Assembly (NCBI RefSeq): GCF_034372165.1
Contig: NZ_CP139698.1
Span: 372,001-436,000 of the forward strand
Origin: Christiangramia sp. OXR-203
Lineage (GTDB): Bacteria; Bacteroidota; Bacteroidia; Flavobacteriales; Flavobacteriaceae
DNA length: 64,000 nucleotides
Reading direction: 5' to 3'
In this document: in pieces, positions 49,695 through 58,981 of the stretch
Position numbering within the stretch: position 1 is the stretch's first letter
Layout: the number at the start of each line of letters is the position of its first letter
Notes under the pieces: generated by a model
Seen by the model: only the letters and a program-made list of their open reading frames with translations
Told to the model about the DNA's origin: nothing
Database searches by the model: none
Program-made: the position numbers and the translations under genes

Positions 49695-51059
49695 ATGAAG
49701 AAGTATATTTCGCTCATTGCTGTTCTGGCCTTGCTTTCAAGCTGTGGCGGTGGCGATCGTGGACAGCTAGTAGGTGCGGAGGGAAAGAAGTGGAATCCGG
49801 AGAAACCTTATGGTATGACATTAATTCCTGGTGGTTCGTTCGTCATGGGTAAATCTGATGATGATATTGCCGGACAAAAGAATGCACCTCCGAAAACTGT
49901 GACTGTACGCTCATTTTATATGGACGAGACGGAGATCACTAATTCTGAATATCGGCAATTTGTTGATTGGGTGAAAGATTCTGTAGTTAGAGTAGAGCTT
50001 GCAAAAATGGCGGAATTGCAAGGAGCTACTGCCGGAGATAATGGTATTGGTGAGTTTGCCTTTGTAGACGCTGAAGAAGGGAATATGACTCCTTACGAAG
50101 AGTATATGTTGAATACTTACGGTCAGGGTGGTCCATCTGAAGATTATTCGAATAGAAGGCTTAATAAGGATGTTGATATCTACTGGGACACTGAAGATTA
50201 TCCGGATGTCTACTATGCTGAGGTGATGGATTCGATGTATATCCCAATGGATGAAGTGTACAATGGACAGAGAACTATTGATGTCAAAAAATTAAAATTC
50301 CAGTATTCTTACATGGACATTCAGTCTGCCGCCAAAAAGCAGGGTGACCGTAGTAATTATATCAAGAATGAACAGGTTTCTGTTTATCCAGATACGACAG
50401 TTTGGATAAGAGACTTTAATTACTCATACAATGAGCCTATGCACAATGACTATTTCTGGCATAGTGCATTTGATGATTATCCGGTAGTAGGTGTTTCCTG
50501 GAAGCAGGCTAGAGCATTTACTCAATGGAGAACAAAGTATCATAATGACTTCCGAAGAGAAAAAGGCGATGCTAATGTACCTTCTTACAGACTCCCAACC
50601 GAGGGTGAGTGGGAATATGCTGCTCGTGGAGGTCTGGAAGGTGGAACTTATCCATGGGGTGGTCCCTATACTCTGAACGATCGAGGTTGTTTTATGGCTA
50701 ACTTTAAGCCTCTGAGAGGTGACTACGCAGCAGATCAGGCTCTTTATACAGTTGAAGCTAAATCATATGATCCAAATGATTATGGATTATATAACATGGC
50801 GGGTAACGTAGGAGAATGGGTGGATTCAAGTTATGATCCCGGTTCTTACGAGTATATGTCTACAATGAACCCAACCGTGAATAATCCTCAGGATATGCGG
50901 AAGGTAGTAAGAGGTGGATCATGGAAAGATGTGGCTTACTTCTTACAGGTGAGCTCAAGGGATTACGAATACATGGATTCAGCAAGAAGCTATATTGGCT
51001 TTAGAACTGTTCAGGATTATCTTGGGACAGATGTTACGCTGAATCAATCCAGTAAATAA
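49695..51059 (+). CDS. gldK: Gliding motility / T9SS lipoprotein GldK
   Basis: The 454-residue protein has a lipoprotein signal peptide (LALLSSC, Cys17) followed by GGGDRG, not acidic, so it should stay on the periplasmic side of the outer membrane. The rest is a formylglycine-generating-enzyme (FGE/sulfatase-modifying) fold with PGGSFVMGKSDDD, TNSEYRQFVDWV, RLPTEGEWEYAARGG and NMAGNVGEWVDSSYD. GldK/PorK forms the large periplasmic ring with GldN in type IX secretion. It heads gldKLMN. Confidence 0.96.
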   Translation: MKKYISLIAVLALLSSCGGGDRGQLVGAEGKKWNPEKPYGMTLIPGGSFVMGKSDDDIAGQKNAPPKTVTVRSFYMDETEITNSEYRQFVDWVKDSVVRVELAKMAELQGATAGDNGIGEFAFVDAEEGNMTPYEEYMLNTYGQGGPSEDYSNRRLNKDVDIYWDTEDYPDVYYAEVMDSMYIPMDEVYNGQRTIDVKKLKFQYSYMDIQSAAKKQGDRSNYIKNEQVSVYPDTTVWIRDFNYSYNEPMHNDYFWHSAFDDYPVVGVSWKQARAFTQWRTKYHNDFRREKGDANVPSYRLPTEGEWEYAARGGLEGGTYPWGGPYTLNDRGCFMANFKPLRGDYAADQALYTVEAKSYDPNDYGLYNMAGNVGEWVDSSYDPGSYEYMSTMNPTVNNPQDMRKVVRGGSWKDVAYFLQVSSRDYEYMDSARSYIGFRTVQDYLGTDVTLNQSSK

Positions 51060-51113
51060 CATTAGAACTTCAACCTATCAATAAACCAACAAGAAAATTT
51101 AAAGCTTAAAGTT

Positions 51114-51761
51114 ATGGCAAAATCAAGAGGAGCAAAACGGGTGACCAACATGGTGTATGGTCTTGGTGCATCTGTAGTTATATTAGGAGCGCTATTTAAA
51201 ATTATGCACTGGCCGGGTGGTAATGAAATGCTTATTGCCGGTCTTATTGTAGAAGCATTGGTATTTGCCTATTCAGCTTTCGAACCAATTGATGATGATC
51301 TTGACTGGTCATTAGTATATCCGGAATTAGCTGGGGGAACAGGAGCCAAAAGAGATGCTGTTGTTGTTGAGCAGAAAGAAGCTGAAGCATCCTTGTCCAA
51401 GAAACTTGATGCCATGTTGAAAGAAGCAAAATTGGATGCAGATCTAATGTCTTCTTTAGGAAATAGTATTAGAAACTTTGAAGGAGCCGCAAAAGGAATT
51501 GCCCCAACAGTTGACTCAATGGCTTCTCAAAAGAAATACAGTGAAGAATTAACTGTCGCTGCGGCTCAAATGGAAACTTTGAATAGTATTTATAAAGTAC
51601 AGGTTGAATCCGCTTCTAAACAGGCCGAAGTTAATCAGGCTGTTGCAGAAAACGCTGGTAAACTTAAAGCGCAAATGGATTCGTTAGCAAATAATATGGC
51701 TTCTCTAAACAATGTATATGGAGGAATGCTAACAGCTATGAATGGAAAACCAAGAGTCTAA
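51114..51761 (+). CDS. gldL: Gliding motility / T9SS motor protein GldL
   Basis: The 215-residue protein has two N-terminal membrane helices (about 13-31 and 38-56). The second carries Glu47 in LIAGLIVEALVFAYSAFEP, the position of the conserved proton-path glutamate of the GldL family. IMHWPGG joins the helices. A long cytoplasmic coiled-coil tail follows (about 85-210). With GldM it forms the proton-driven rotary motor that powers type IX secretion and gliding. It lies 54 nt after gldK. Confidence 0.96.
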   Translation: MAKSRGAKRVTNMVYGLGASVVILGALFKIMHWPGGNEMLIAGLIVEALVFAYSAFEPIDDDLDWSLVYPELAGGTGAKRDAVVVEQKEAEASLSKKLDAMLKEAKLDADLMSSLGNSIRNFEGAAKGIAPTVDSMASQKKYSEELTVAAAQMETLNSIYKVQVESASKQAEVNQAVAENAGKLKAQMDSLANNMASLNNVYGGMLTAMNGKPRV

Positions 51762-51808
51762 TTGAATTTTCAATTAAGCGAATTATTAATTAAAATATCT
51801 AATTAGAC

Positions 51809-53359
51809 ATGGCATCCGGAAAACAATCGCCAAGGCAGAAGATGATTAACCTAATGTATCTGGTTTTCATCGCGATGATGGCACTAAATATGTCCAAAGA
51901 GGTTCTTACCGCTTTTGGAATGATGAATGAAAAATTGAGTACGGCAAACGCTACAGCAGAGAATAGAAATGCTGCATACATGGCCGGTCTTGCCGAGAAA
52001 GTAGATGAACAACCTGCTAAATACACCTCAATAAAAGAAAAAGCAGATAAGATCGACGAGTTATCCGCCCAACTCAATGATTACATTGAAGGAGTAAAGA
52101 ATAATCTTACTGCTGAAATGGAGAAGGAAGAAAATGGGAAGTGGAATTATGAGGAAATGGATAAGTCTGGGCAGCTAGACGAAATGTTCTTCCAGAGCGG
52201 AAGAGTTTCTCCCGCTGGAGAGGAATTTGTAAATCAAATCGATACTTATCGCGAACAGGTTTCTGCAATCCTGGAAGACAAATATCCTCAACTTGCTGCT
52301 AATGTAAGAAGAGAATTTGCTACTAAAGAAGTTACAGACGGTGACGGTGTTACCAAACCGTGGTTATATTATAACTACCAGGGATTCCCTCTGATCGCAT
52401 CTTTAACTAAAATGACTCAAATCCAGTCTGATATTAAAAGTACTGAAAGCGAAATTTTATCTCAAATGCTTTCTGGTCAGTTACAGAGCGATGTGTCATT
52501 AAGTAATTACCAGGCAATCGTTATTCCAGACAAACCGGCATTTTTTAGCGGTGAAGAATTTAGCGGTAAGGTAGTTCTTGGACGTTTTGATAATACATTG
52601 CAATTCGAGAAGGTAACTATCAATGGTAAAGAGGTTGAAAATACACAGGCCGGACAGGTTGTATTAAAATTCCCTGCAGGAAATGTAGGTGAGCAAAAAA
52701 TCACGGGTGAACTTCAGTATCTTGAAAATGACTCTTTAAAAAGTATTGAGATATCAGATTCTTATAATGTAATTCCATTACCTAATTCAGCAGTAATCTC
52801 TGCAGATAAAATGAATGTGGTATATCGTGGAGTTCAGAACCCGATGACCATCTCAATTCCTGGTGTAAGCAGCGTTAGTGCAAATGCTCCGGGACTTAGA
52901 GCTTCAGGCGGCGCTGGGAGTTATATGATGGATGTTACTACTTTACAATCCAGAGAGGTTACAATTAGCGTGAGCGGTGAACTTCCAGGTGGTAAGACTG
53001 TTTCAGACAGAAAGACTTTCCGAGTTAAGGATATCCCTAGACCGGTTGGTACGATTCGTGGAGAAGATGGATCTGTATCTATGCAGAGAAATTCTTTGGA
53101 AATCGCTACAGTTGGAGCTAATCTTCCAGATTTCGATTTTGATTTAAATCTTAATGTTACAGGATTCAAATTCAAGGTACCTGGTCAGCCAACTATAAAC
53201 GTTAGTGGTAGCCGACTTGATGACAGAGCTAAAGCGGCTTTAAGAAGAGCTGGTAGAGGTGAATCTGTTCAGATTTATGATATTAATGCTTCCCTTCAGG
53301 GGAACTCAAGTTATAAGCTTAAGAAAGTTGCGCCAGTCGTAATTGAGCTTACAAACTAA
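51809..53359 (+). CDS. gldM: Gliding motility / T9SS protein GldM
   Basis: The 516-residue protein has one N-terminal membrane helix (about 12-30, MINLMYLVFIAMMALNMS) entering the membrane with GldL. A long periplasmic part follows, made of a helical domain and several Ig-like beta domains (IPDKPAFFSGEEFSGKVVLG; VVYRGVQNPMTISIPGVSS). Length and start are typical of GldM/PorM. Dimers span the periplasm from the GldL motor to the GldK/GldN ring. It is followed 3 nt later by gldN. Confidence 0.97.
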   Translation: MASGKQSPRQKMINLMYLVFIAMMALNMSKEVLTAFGMMNEKLSTANATAENRNAAYMAGLAEKVDEQPAKYTSIKEKADKIDELSAQLNDYIEGVKNNLTAEMEKEENGKWNYEEMDKSGQLDEMFFQSGRVSPAGEEFVNQIDTYREQVSAILEDKYPQLAANVRREFATKEVTDGDGVTKPWLYYNYQGFPLIASLTKMTQIQSDIKSTESEILSQMLSGQLQSDVSLSNYQAIVIPDKPAFFSGEEFSGKVVLGRFDNTLQFEKVTINGKEVENTQAGQVVLKFPAGNVGEQKITGELQYLENDSLKSIEISDSYNVIPLPNSAVISADKMNVVYRGVQNPMTISIPGVSSVSANAPGLRASGGAGSYMMDVTTLQSREVTISVSGELPGGKTVSDRKTFRVKDIPRPVGTIRGEDGSVSMQRNSLEIATVGANLPDFDFDLNLNVTGFKFKVPGQPTINVSGSRLDDRAKAALRRAGRGESVQIYDINASLQGNSSYKLKKVAPVVIELTN

Positions 53360-53362
53360 AAA

Positions 53363-54265
53363 TTGAAGACAATGAGCTTGAAAGAAATTTTTGTTTATGG
53401 ATTTGTGATGATGATGGGTGCTTCTTCTTTCGGTCAGGCAAACATCCTGAATGCGAATAAGCCTGAAGATATCGGGAAGAAATCGCAAGCTCAGGCAATG
53501 GTGGATCAGGAAGACAAACCTCTGGAATATGGGTACGTTGGTGACCGTGATATTTTATGGTCAAAAGGAACCTGGGAGATTATCGATTTGGATGAAAGAG
53601 TAAACTTCCCATTGTATTATCCAATAGACACCAATAACATTGGTTCTAGCAGAAGGTCATTGTATGATGTGGTTACTTCAGCGATCAAAGAAGGTAAAAT
53701 TCAGAATGTTTATGCCGATTCTTATTTTACTGAAAAACGTACTTTAAAGGATATTAGCGCTACTATTTCGAAAGTTGATACAACAGATCTTGGGATTGAA
53801 CAGTACAATGCTGGAGAAGAAGTAGATGCTCAGTTCATTGATCGTCGAGATCTAGGAGCTGCAGATATCGTAGAATATCATATTCGTGGGATCTGGTATT
53901 TCGACAAGCGTCTTGCAGAATTAAAGTATAGAATTCTGGGGATCGCTCCGGTAGCACCTGATGTAAACTTTATTGATTCAGGACAAACAGATCTTGTTGA
54001 GTTATTCTGGGTATGGTATCCAGATGCACGTGAAGTTCTTCACGATGCACAGGTATTCACTGGAGGGAACACGGCACAGACCATTACGTTTGATCACTTA
54101 CTGAATGCCAGGCGTTTTGATGGTGTGATCTATAAAGAAGATAATGTACAGGGTGATCGTGAGATCGATGAGTATATCGCAGATAATGCATTTATGCAAT
54201 TGCTAGAATCTCAGAGAATCAAGGAGCAGATTCGAAACTTTGAACAGGATATGTGGAGTTACTAA
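53363..54265 (+). CDS. gldN: Gliding motility / T9SS ring protein GldN
   Basis: The 300-residue protein has a signal peptide (LKEIFVYGFVMMMGASSFGQ). It then has the GldN/PorN family body: YVGDRDILWSKGTWEIIDLDERVNFPLYYP near residue 60, DIVEYHIRGIWYFDKRLAELKYRILGIAPV and a helical C-terminus ending QDMWSY. It assembles with GldK at the outer membrane. The start is either the TTG at 53363 or the ATG at 53372; both keep the signal peptide. It is last of the gldKLMN genes, followed by a strong terminator. Confidence 0.95.
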   Translation: MKTMSLKEIFVYGFVMMMGASSFGQANILNANKPEDIGKKSQAQAMVDQEDKPLEYGYVGDRDILWSKGTWEIIDLDERVNFPLYYPIDTNNIGSSRRSLYDVVTSAIKEGKIQNVYADSYFTEKRTLKDISATISKVDTTDLGIEQYNAGEEVDAQFIDRRDLGAADIVEYHIRGIWYFDKRLAELKYRILGIAPVAPDVNFIDSGQTDLVELFWVWYPDAREVLHDAQVFTGGNTAQTITFDHLLNARRFDGVIYKEDNVQGDREIDEYIADNAFMQLLESQRIKEQIRNFEQDMWSY

Positions 54266-54283
54266 CTTTACTTTATAATATTG

Positions 54284-54313
54284 AAAAGCGCTCTTCCTAG
54301 AGCGCTTTTTTTA
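54284..54313 (+). terminator. Terminator of the gldKLMN operon
   Basis: AAAAGCGCTCT (54284-54294) pairs perfectly with AGAGCGCTTTT (54299-54309) around TCCT, with T7 at the end. It ends the gld operon 10 nt before the oxidoreductase ATG. Confidence 0.9.
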
Positions 54314-54323
54314 TTTTAGACTC

Positions 54324-55394
54324 ATGGTAGATAAAAAGGTAGATTTTATAATCGTAGGGACCGGGCTTGCAGGGCTGGCCATTAGTCGTGAACTAAATTT
54401 TAGAGGTAACAGCTTTATCGCGTTTGATAACAGCTCTCAAATCTCGTCGTACGTTGCGGGAGGTATTTTTAATCCAGTGATTCTAAAGCGATTTACACCC
54501 GCATGGAAAGCTAAAGAACAAATGGAAATTGCCATCCCATTTTATGCTGAAATGGAACGGGAACTACAGCAGAATTTTATAAATCACTGGGATATCTATA
54601 GAAGATTTTATTCAATAGAAGAGCAAAATGACTGGTTTGTAGCTGCAGACAAACCTTTGCTCGCTCCTTATCTGGATCAAAACCTCGTAAAGAATTCTAA
54701 TCCCTCAGTAAAGACAGATTATGGATTTGGACGCGTTAAGCATACTGGAAACCTCGATACCGAGGTTATGCTGGAGGCCTATCGAGATCAGCTTCAGAAG
54801 AAGCAGCTATTAAAAGCCGAAAAGTTTGATTATGATCTTGTGAAAATGGATGGTAATCGTATAGTGTATAAGGATATTCAAGCAAAATATGTTATTTTCT
54901 GCGAAGGATTTGGAGTAACAAGGAATCCGTTTTTCAATTATTTTCCATTACATGGGAATAAGGGTGAATATATCATTATCAAATCCCCTGAACTTAAGCT
55001 TGATTTTGCAATTAAAGCTTCGGTTTTTATAATGCCTATGGGGAATGACCTCTATAAGGTAGGGGCAACTTATAATAATCATGATAAAACTCCAGAACCA
55101 ACTTCAGAAGCTAGAGAGCAATTGGAAGCTTCATTAAAACAGGTTATAAATGTGAGTTATGAGGTAGTGGATCAAGTGGCCGGCATACGTCCTACTTCGG
55201 GAGATAGACGCCCGGTAATTGGAAAACATCCGGAATTCGAGAATATGTATTGCTTCAACGGTTTTGGTAGTCGTGGGGTTCTAATAGCCCCTTATCTGGC
55301 ACCAAAATTAGCAGATCATATTCTCGAAAACTCTACTTTAGAGCAAGAAATTGATATTGCCAGGTTTAAGAAAAGATATTTTAGAAGAAATTAG
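54324..55394 (+). CDS. FAD-dependent oxidoreductase (DAO family)
   Basis: The 356-residue protein has the dinucleotide-binding motif FIIVGTGLAGLAISRELNFRG near residues 8-28. A C-terminal DAO-type FAD site has VAGIRPTSGDRRPVIGKHP and FNGFGSRGVLIAPYLA. Family members oxidise D-amino acids, glycine or related amines. The substrate is not predictable. It follows gldN on the same strand beyond the terminator, so co-transcription is only by read-through. Its stop overlaps the convergent DUF983 gene by 4 bp. Confidence 0.9.
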   Translation: MVDKKVDFIIVGTGLAGLAISRELNFRGNSFIAFDNSSQISSYVAGGIFNPVILKRFTPAWKAKEQMEIAIPFYAEMERELQQNFINHWDIYRRFYSIEEQNDWFVAADKPLLAPYLDQNLVKNSNPSVKTDYGFGRVKHTGNLDTEVMLEAYRDQLQKKQLLKAEKFDYDLVKMDGNRIVYKDIQAKYVIFCEGFGVTRNPFFNYFPLHGNKGEYIIIKSPELKLDFAIKASVFIMPMGNDLYKVGATYNNHDKTPEPTSEAREQLEASLKQVINVSYEVVDQVAGIRPTSGDRRPVIGKHPEFENMYCFNGFGSRGVLIAPYLAPKLADHILENSTLEQEIDIARFKKRYFRRN

Positions 55395-55777
55395 GCCTTA
55401 CCAGCATTCTTTTTATAGCTGAAAAACAGGTTTATCCAGATATTGCGTGATAATCTCATGATTACGGGCATAAGAATAACCAGGGTTCCTACAATCGAGA
55501 AAAAAGACGCTAGAAGACTGGCGTTTAGAAATACGTAAGCTATGACAAAAGCTGCTACTGCGAATGCAATACCAACCGCGTAGCTAACATACATGGCGCC
55601 ATAAAAGAATGATGGTTCTATCTTATACTTCGTGCCGCAATTGCTACAACGTTCGTGCATTTGATATACCCTATTAAGTTTATAAGGGTTTGGTTCCTTA
55701 TACATGCTTTCTTCCTGACACACAGGACAGGTGCCTTTGGCAATACTATAAACTTTAGTTCCTTTAAGCATGTTCAT
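55391..55777 (-). CDS. DUF983 zinc-ribbon membrane protein
   Basis: The 128-residue protein has an N-terminal zinc ribbon, CPVC (TCPVCQEES) paired with CSNC (ERCSNCGTKY). PSFFYGAMYVSY leads into two membrane helices (about 62-83 and 90-108). This is the DUF983 family of unknown function. It may start at the second Met (MLKGTK). It diverges from the ABC-F gene. Confidence 0.88.
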   Translation of the reverse strand: MNMLKGTKVYSIAKGTCPVCQEESMYKEPNPYKLNRVYQMHERCSNCGTKYKIEPSFFYGAMYVSYAVGIAFAVAAFVIAYVFLNASLLASFFSIVGTLVILMPVIMRLSRNIWINLFFSYKKNAGKA

Positions 55778-55841
55778 TGTTTTTTTTGCAATTCAAATTT
55801 AAGCATCTTTGCACGAATCCTAAAGTTACAATAGTTACAAA

Positions 55842-57758
55842 ATGCTCAATATTCATAATTTATCAGTATCGTTCCAGGGTGAATATCTCTTTAAAGAGGT
55901 AAGTTTTAGACTCGGTGCAGGAGATCGTGTAGGTCTTATTGGAAAGAACGGGGCTGGAAAATCCACCATGTTAAAGATTATTTCTGGAGAACAGGAATAT
56001 GATACCGGGCAAATTGCTAAGGATAAAGAACTTAGAATTGGTTTTTTAAAGCAGGATCTGGAATTTGAACAGGGGAGAACTGTGATCGATGAAGCTCACC
56101 AGGCATTTGCAGAAATCAAGCAGCTGGAAGCGAAAATGGAGCATATTAATGAACAACTTGCTACCAGAACAGATTACGAAAGTGATTCCTATAGTCAATT
56201 GATCGAAGATCTAAGTGAGGTCACTCACCAGTATGAGATCATTGGTGGATATAATTATGAGGGTGAAACCGAAAAGGTTTTGCAGGGACTTGGCTTCCAG
56301 CGTGAAGATTTTGAAAAGCTAACACAAACTTTTTCCGGAGGATGGAGAATGCGTATTGAACTGGCTAAACTTCTTCTACAAAGCAACGATATTTTGCTAT
56401 TGGATGAGCCTACCAACCACCTTGATATCGAAAGTATTATCTGGCTGGAAATTTTTCTGAATAATTATACGGGTTGTGTGATGCTGGTATCTCACGATAA
56501 AATGTTTCTGAATAATGTGACCAATAGAAGTATTGAAATTTCTTTAGGACACATCTATGATTACCGAAAGCCTTATTCTGAATTTATAGAATTCAGAAAA
56601 GAATTACGGGAGCAGCAACTTGCAGCTCAGAAGAATCAGCAGAAGGAAATTGAGAATACTGAAAAACTGATCGATAAATTTAGAGCTAAGGCCAGTAAGG
56701 CTTCCATGGCTCAATCACTTATTAAAAGGCTTGATAAAATAGATCGCATTGAAGTTGATGAAGATGACAACTCTGTAATGAGCGTAAATTTTCCTGTTTC
56801 GGTAACCCCGGGGAAAGTCGTTATTGAGGCAGAGGATCTTCAGAAATTTTACGGAGAGAAGCAGGTGCTCAAGGATGTGGAATTACTTATTGAAAGGCAA
56901 AGTAAGATCGCATTTGTAGGTCAGAATGGACAGGGAAAAACAACACTGGCAAAGATCATCATAGGTGAAATACCGCATGAAGGAACTTTAAAACTTGGCC
57001 ACAATGTACAACTTGGATATTTCGCCCAGAATCAGGCCGAATATCTGGATGGTGAAAAGACCGTACTGGCAACTATGGAAGATGCTTCCAATGAAACGAA
57101 CCGCACGAAAGTAAGGGATATGCTTGGCGCATTTCTCTTCAGAGGAGATGAAGTTGAGAAAAAAGTAAAAGTACTATCCGGTGGAGAACGAAACAGGTTG
57201 GCCTTATGTAAAATGTTACTGGAACCTTTCAATGTTCTGGTCATGGATGAGCCTACGAATCACCTGGACATAAAATCTAAAAACGTGCTGAAGGATGCCT
57301 TGAAGAATTTCGAAGGTACGCTGATCATCGTTTCACACGACAGGGACTTTTTACAAGGCCTTACAAGTAGAGTTTACGAATTTCGTGATCATAAGATCAG
57401 AGAGTATCTTGGAGACCTGGATTATTATCTGGATCAAAGAAAGATGCAGGATATGAGAGCTGTGGAGAAGTCGGATAAAGGAAGAAAGAACAAGCAGGAT
57501 AAGACAAAGAATAAACAGTCTTCTTTTGGAGATCAGAAAGAAGCTAAAAGGCTTAAGAACCAATTGAGCAAAATAGAGGCAAAGATCACTAAGCTTGAAA
57601 AAGATATTAAATCTAAAGATAAGGAGCTGGCTCAAAATTATGAGAAGACCATCACCAGATCAGATTTTTTAAATAAGTACAACGAATCAAAAAAGAAACT
57701 GGAGAATTTGATGAAGGAATGGGAAGAAATTCAATTCAGCCTGGAAGAAATCAGCTAA
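55842..57758 (+). CDS. ABC-F family ATPase (translation factor type)
   Basis: The 638-residue protein has two ABC cassettes in one chain and no membrane domain. Walker A is GKNGAGKSTML near residue 36 and GQNGQGKTTLAK near 365. The signatures are SGGWRMRIELAKLL and SGGERNRLALCKML, each followed by LLLDEPTNHLDI or VMDEPTNHLDI. A charged linker between them (about 250-310) is the P-site-tRNA interaction motif region. A C-terminal Lys-rich coiled coil (about 545-635) resembles Uup/YdiF. ABC-F proteins bind the ribosomal E site and relieve stalls. Confidence 0.94.
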   Translation: MLNIHNLSVSFQGEYLFKEVSFRLGAGDRVGLIGKNGAGKSTMLKIISGEQEYDTGQIAKDKELRIGFLKQDLEFEQGRTVIDEAHQAFAEIKQLEAKMEHINEQLATRTDYESDSYSQLIEDLSEVTHQYEIIGGYNYEGETEKVLQGLGFQREDFEKLTQTFSGGWRMRIELAKLLLQSNDILLLDEPTNHLDIESIIWLEIFLNNYTGCVMLVSHDKMFLNNVTNRSIEISLGHIYDYRKPYSEFIEFRKELREQQLAAQKNQQKEIENTEKLIDKFRAKASKASMAQSLIKRLDKIDRIEVDEDDNSVMSVNFPVSVTPGKVVIEAEDLQKFYGEKQVLKDVELLIERQSKIAFVGQNGQGKTTLAKIIIGEIPHEGTLKLGHNVQLGYFAQNQAEYLDGEKTVLATMEDASNETNRTKVRDMLGAFLFRGDEVEKKVKVLSGGERNRLALCKMLLEPFNVLVMDEPTNHLDIKSKNVLKDALKNFEGTLIIVSHDRDFLQGLTSRVYEFRDHKIREYLGDLDYYLDQRKMQDMRAVEKSDKGRKNKQDKTKNKQSSFGDQKEAKRLKNQLSKIEAKITKLEKDIKSKDKELAQNYEKTITRSDFLNKYNESKKKLENLMKEWEEIQFSLEEIS

Positions 57759-57808
57759 TTCAGTTATTTAATTAAACTATCGGGACTAAATTGAGTCCAA
57801 CGACTACC

Positions 57809-58981
57809 ATGGATAAACGCAAGATCATACTTTCTCTACTGGGCGTTGTGCTCATAGTAGGTGCCATATTTGGGGCAAAGGCTATCATAGACAGCAAAGA
57901 ACAGCCTAAACCAAATATTCAGAAGACCGTAAAAACAGTATTTGTTGATACTGTCAAAAATTCGTCTATAGCGATCAAAATACCCGCGAACGGGAACCTG
58001 GTTGCCAAAGATCGGGTAGAACTCTACGCAGAAGTTCAGGGTGTTTTTCGCTATAGTTCTCAGGATTTCAAAGCAGGACAGGCATACCAAAGAGGGCAGA
58101 CACTATTGAAGATCGATGCGGCCGAATACGAAGCAAGTGTACAATCGGCCAAAAGTGAACTTTACAATCAAATCACGGCGATCATGCCAGATCTTAGACT
58201 TGATTACCCGGAGATCTTTCCGAAGTGGCAACAATATCTAAATAATCTTGATGTTAATAGTTCTATTCCGCCATTGCCGGAACCAGCTAATGATAAGGAG
58301 CGTTATTTTATAAGCGGTCGTGGTATTAATTCCGCATATTTTAATATTAAAAATCTTGAGCAGCGCCTGGTAAAATACAGGATTACTGCGCCCTTTGACG
58401 GAGTTCTAACCGAAGCACTGGTTACCGAGGGGACTTTGATACGAAACGGGCAGAAACTGGGAGAATTTATAGACCCCGAGGTTTACGAACTTCAGGTTTC
58501 GATAGGAAAACAGTACGCAGATCTCTTGCAGGTTAATGAAAAAGTAAGTCTTACTGATAATAGCGGTAATAAATCTTACGAAGGTAAAGTAAGTCGGATT
58601 AATGCGAGGATAGATCAGGCTACACAGACCGTGAATGTCTTTATCGAAGTAGCTGCCCAAGGTTTGAAGGAAGGTATGTATATGCAGGCCAATCTGGATG
58701 CAAGAAATGAAGAAAATGCGATCGAAATTGATCGAAGCTTAGTGAATGATCGTAATGAGATATTTACCGTTCAGGATTCCGTATTAAAAACCATCGAAGT
58801 GAAGCCGGTATATTTTTCAGACCGAAAAGTGGTGATTAAAGGTGTACCAGATGGGGAAGTGATCATAACCAGACAGGTTTCCGGAGCATATAATGGGATG
58901 CCGGTAAAGATTGCTGAAGAAAATAATACGGCAGATACCGCAGCTAGTTCTGATTCCAATTCTGAAAGCAAGGTTCAATGA
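57809..58981 (+). CDS. RND efflux periplasmic adaptor (membrane fusion protein)
   Basis: The protein has 390 residues from the ATG at 57809; a TTG at 57791 would add six residues. It has an N-terminal anchor (about 5-25). A lipoyl half begins IPANGNLVAKDRVELYAEVQGVF and closes with KYRITAPFDGVLTEALVTEGTLI. An unusual insert between the halves, with two Pro-containing helices (DYPEIFPKWQQYLNNLD), replaces a long regular hairpin. Beta-barrel and membrane-proximal domains follow. It bridges the RND pump and TolC. It overlaps the pump gene by ATGA. Confidence 0.92.
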   Translation: MDKRKIILSLLGVVLIVGAIFGAKAIIDSKEQPKPNIQKTVKTVFVDTVKNSSIAIKIPANGNLVAKDRVELYAEVQGVFRYSSQDFKAGQAYQRGQTLLKIDAAEYEASVQSAKSELYNQITAIMPDLRLDYPEIFPKWQQYLNNLDVNSSIPPLPEPANDKERYFISGRGINSAYFNIKNLEQRLVKYRITAPFDGVLTEALVTEGTLIRNGQKLGEFIDPEVYELQVSIGKQYADLLQVNEKVSLTDNSGNKSYEGKVSRINARIDQATQTVNVFIEVAAQGLKEGMYMQANLDARNEENAIEIDRSLVNDRNEIFTVQDSVLKTIEVKPVYFSDRKVVIKGVPDGEVIITRQVSGAYNGMPVKIAEENNTADTAASSDSNSESKVQ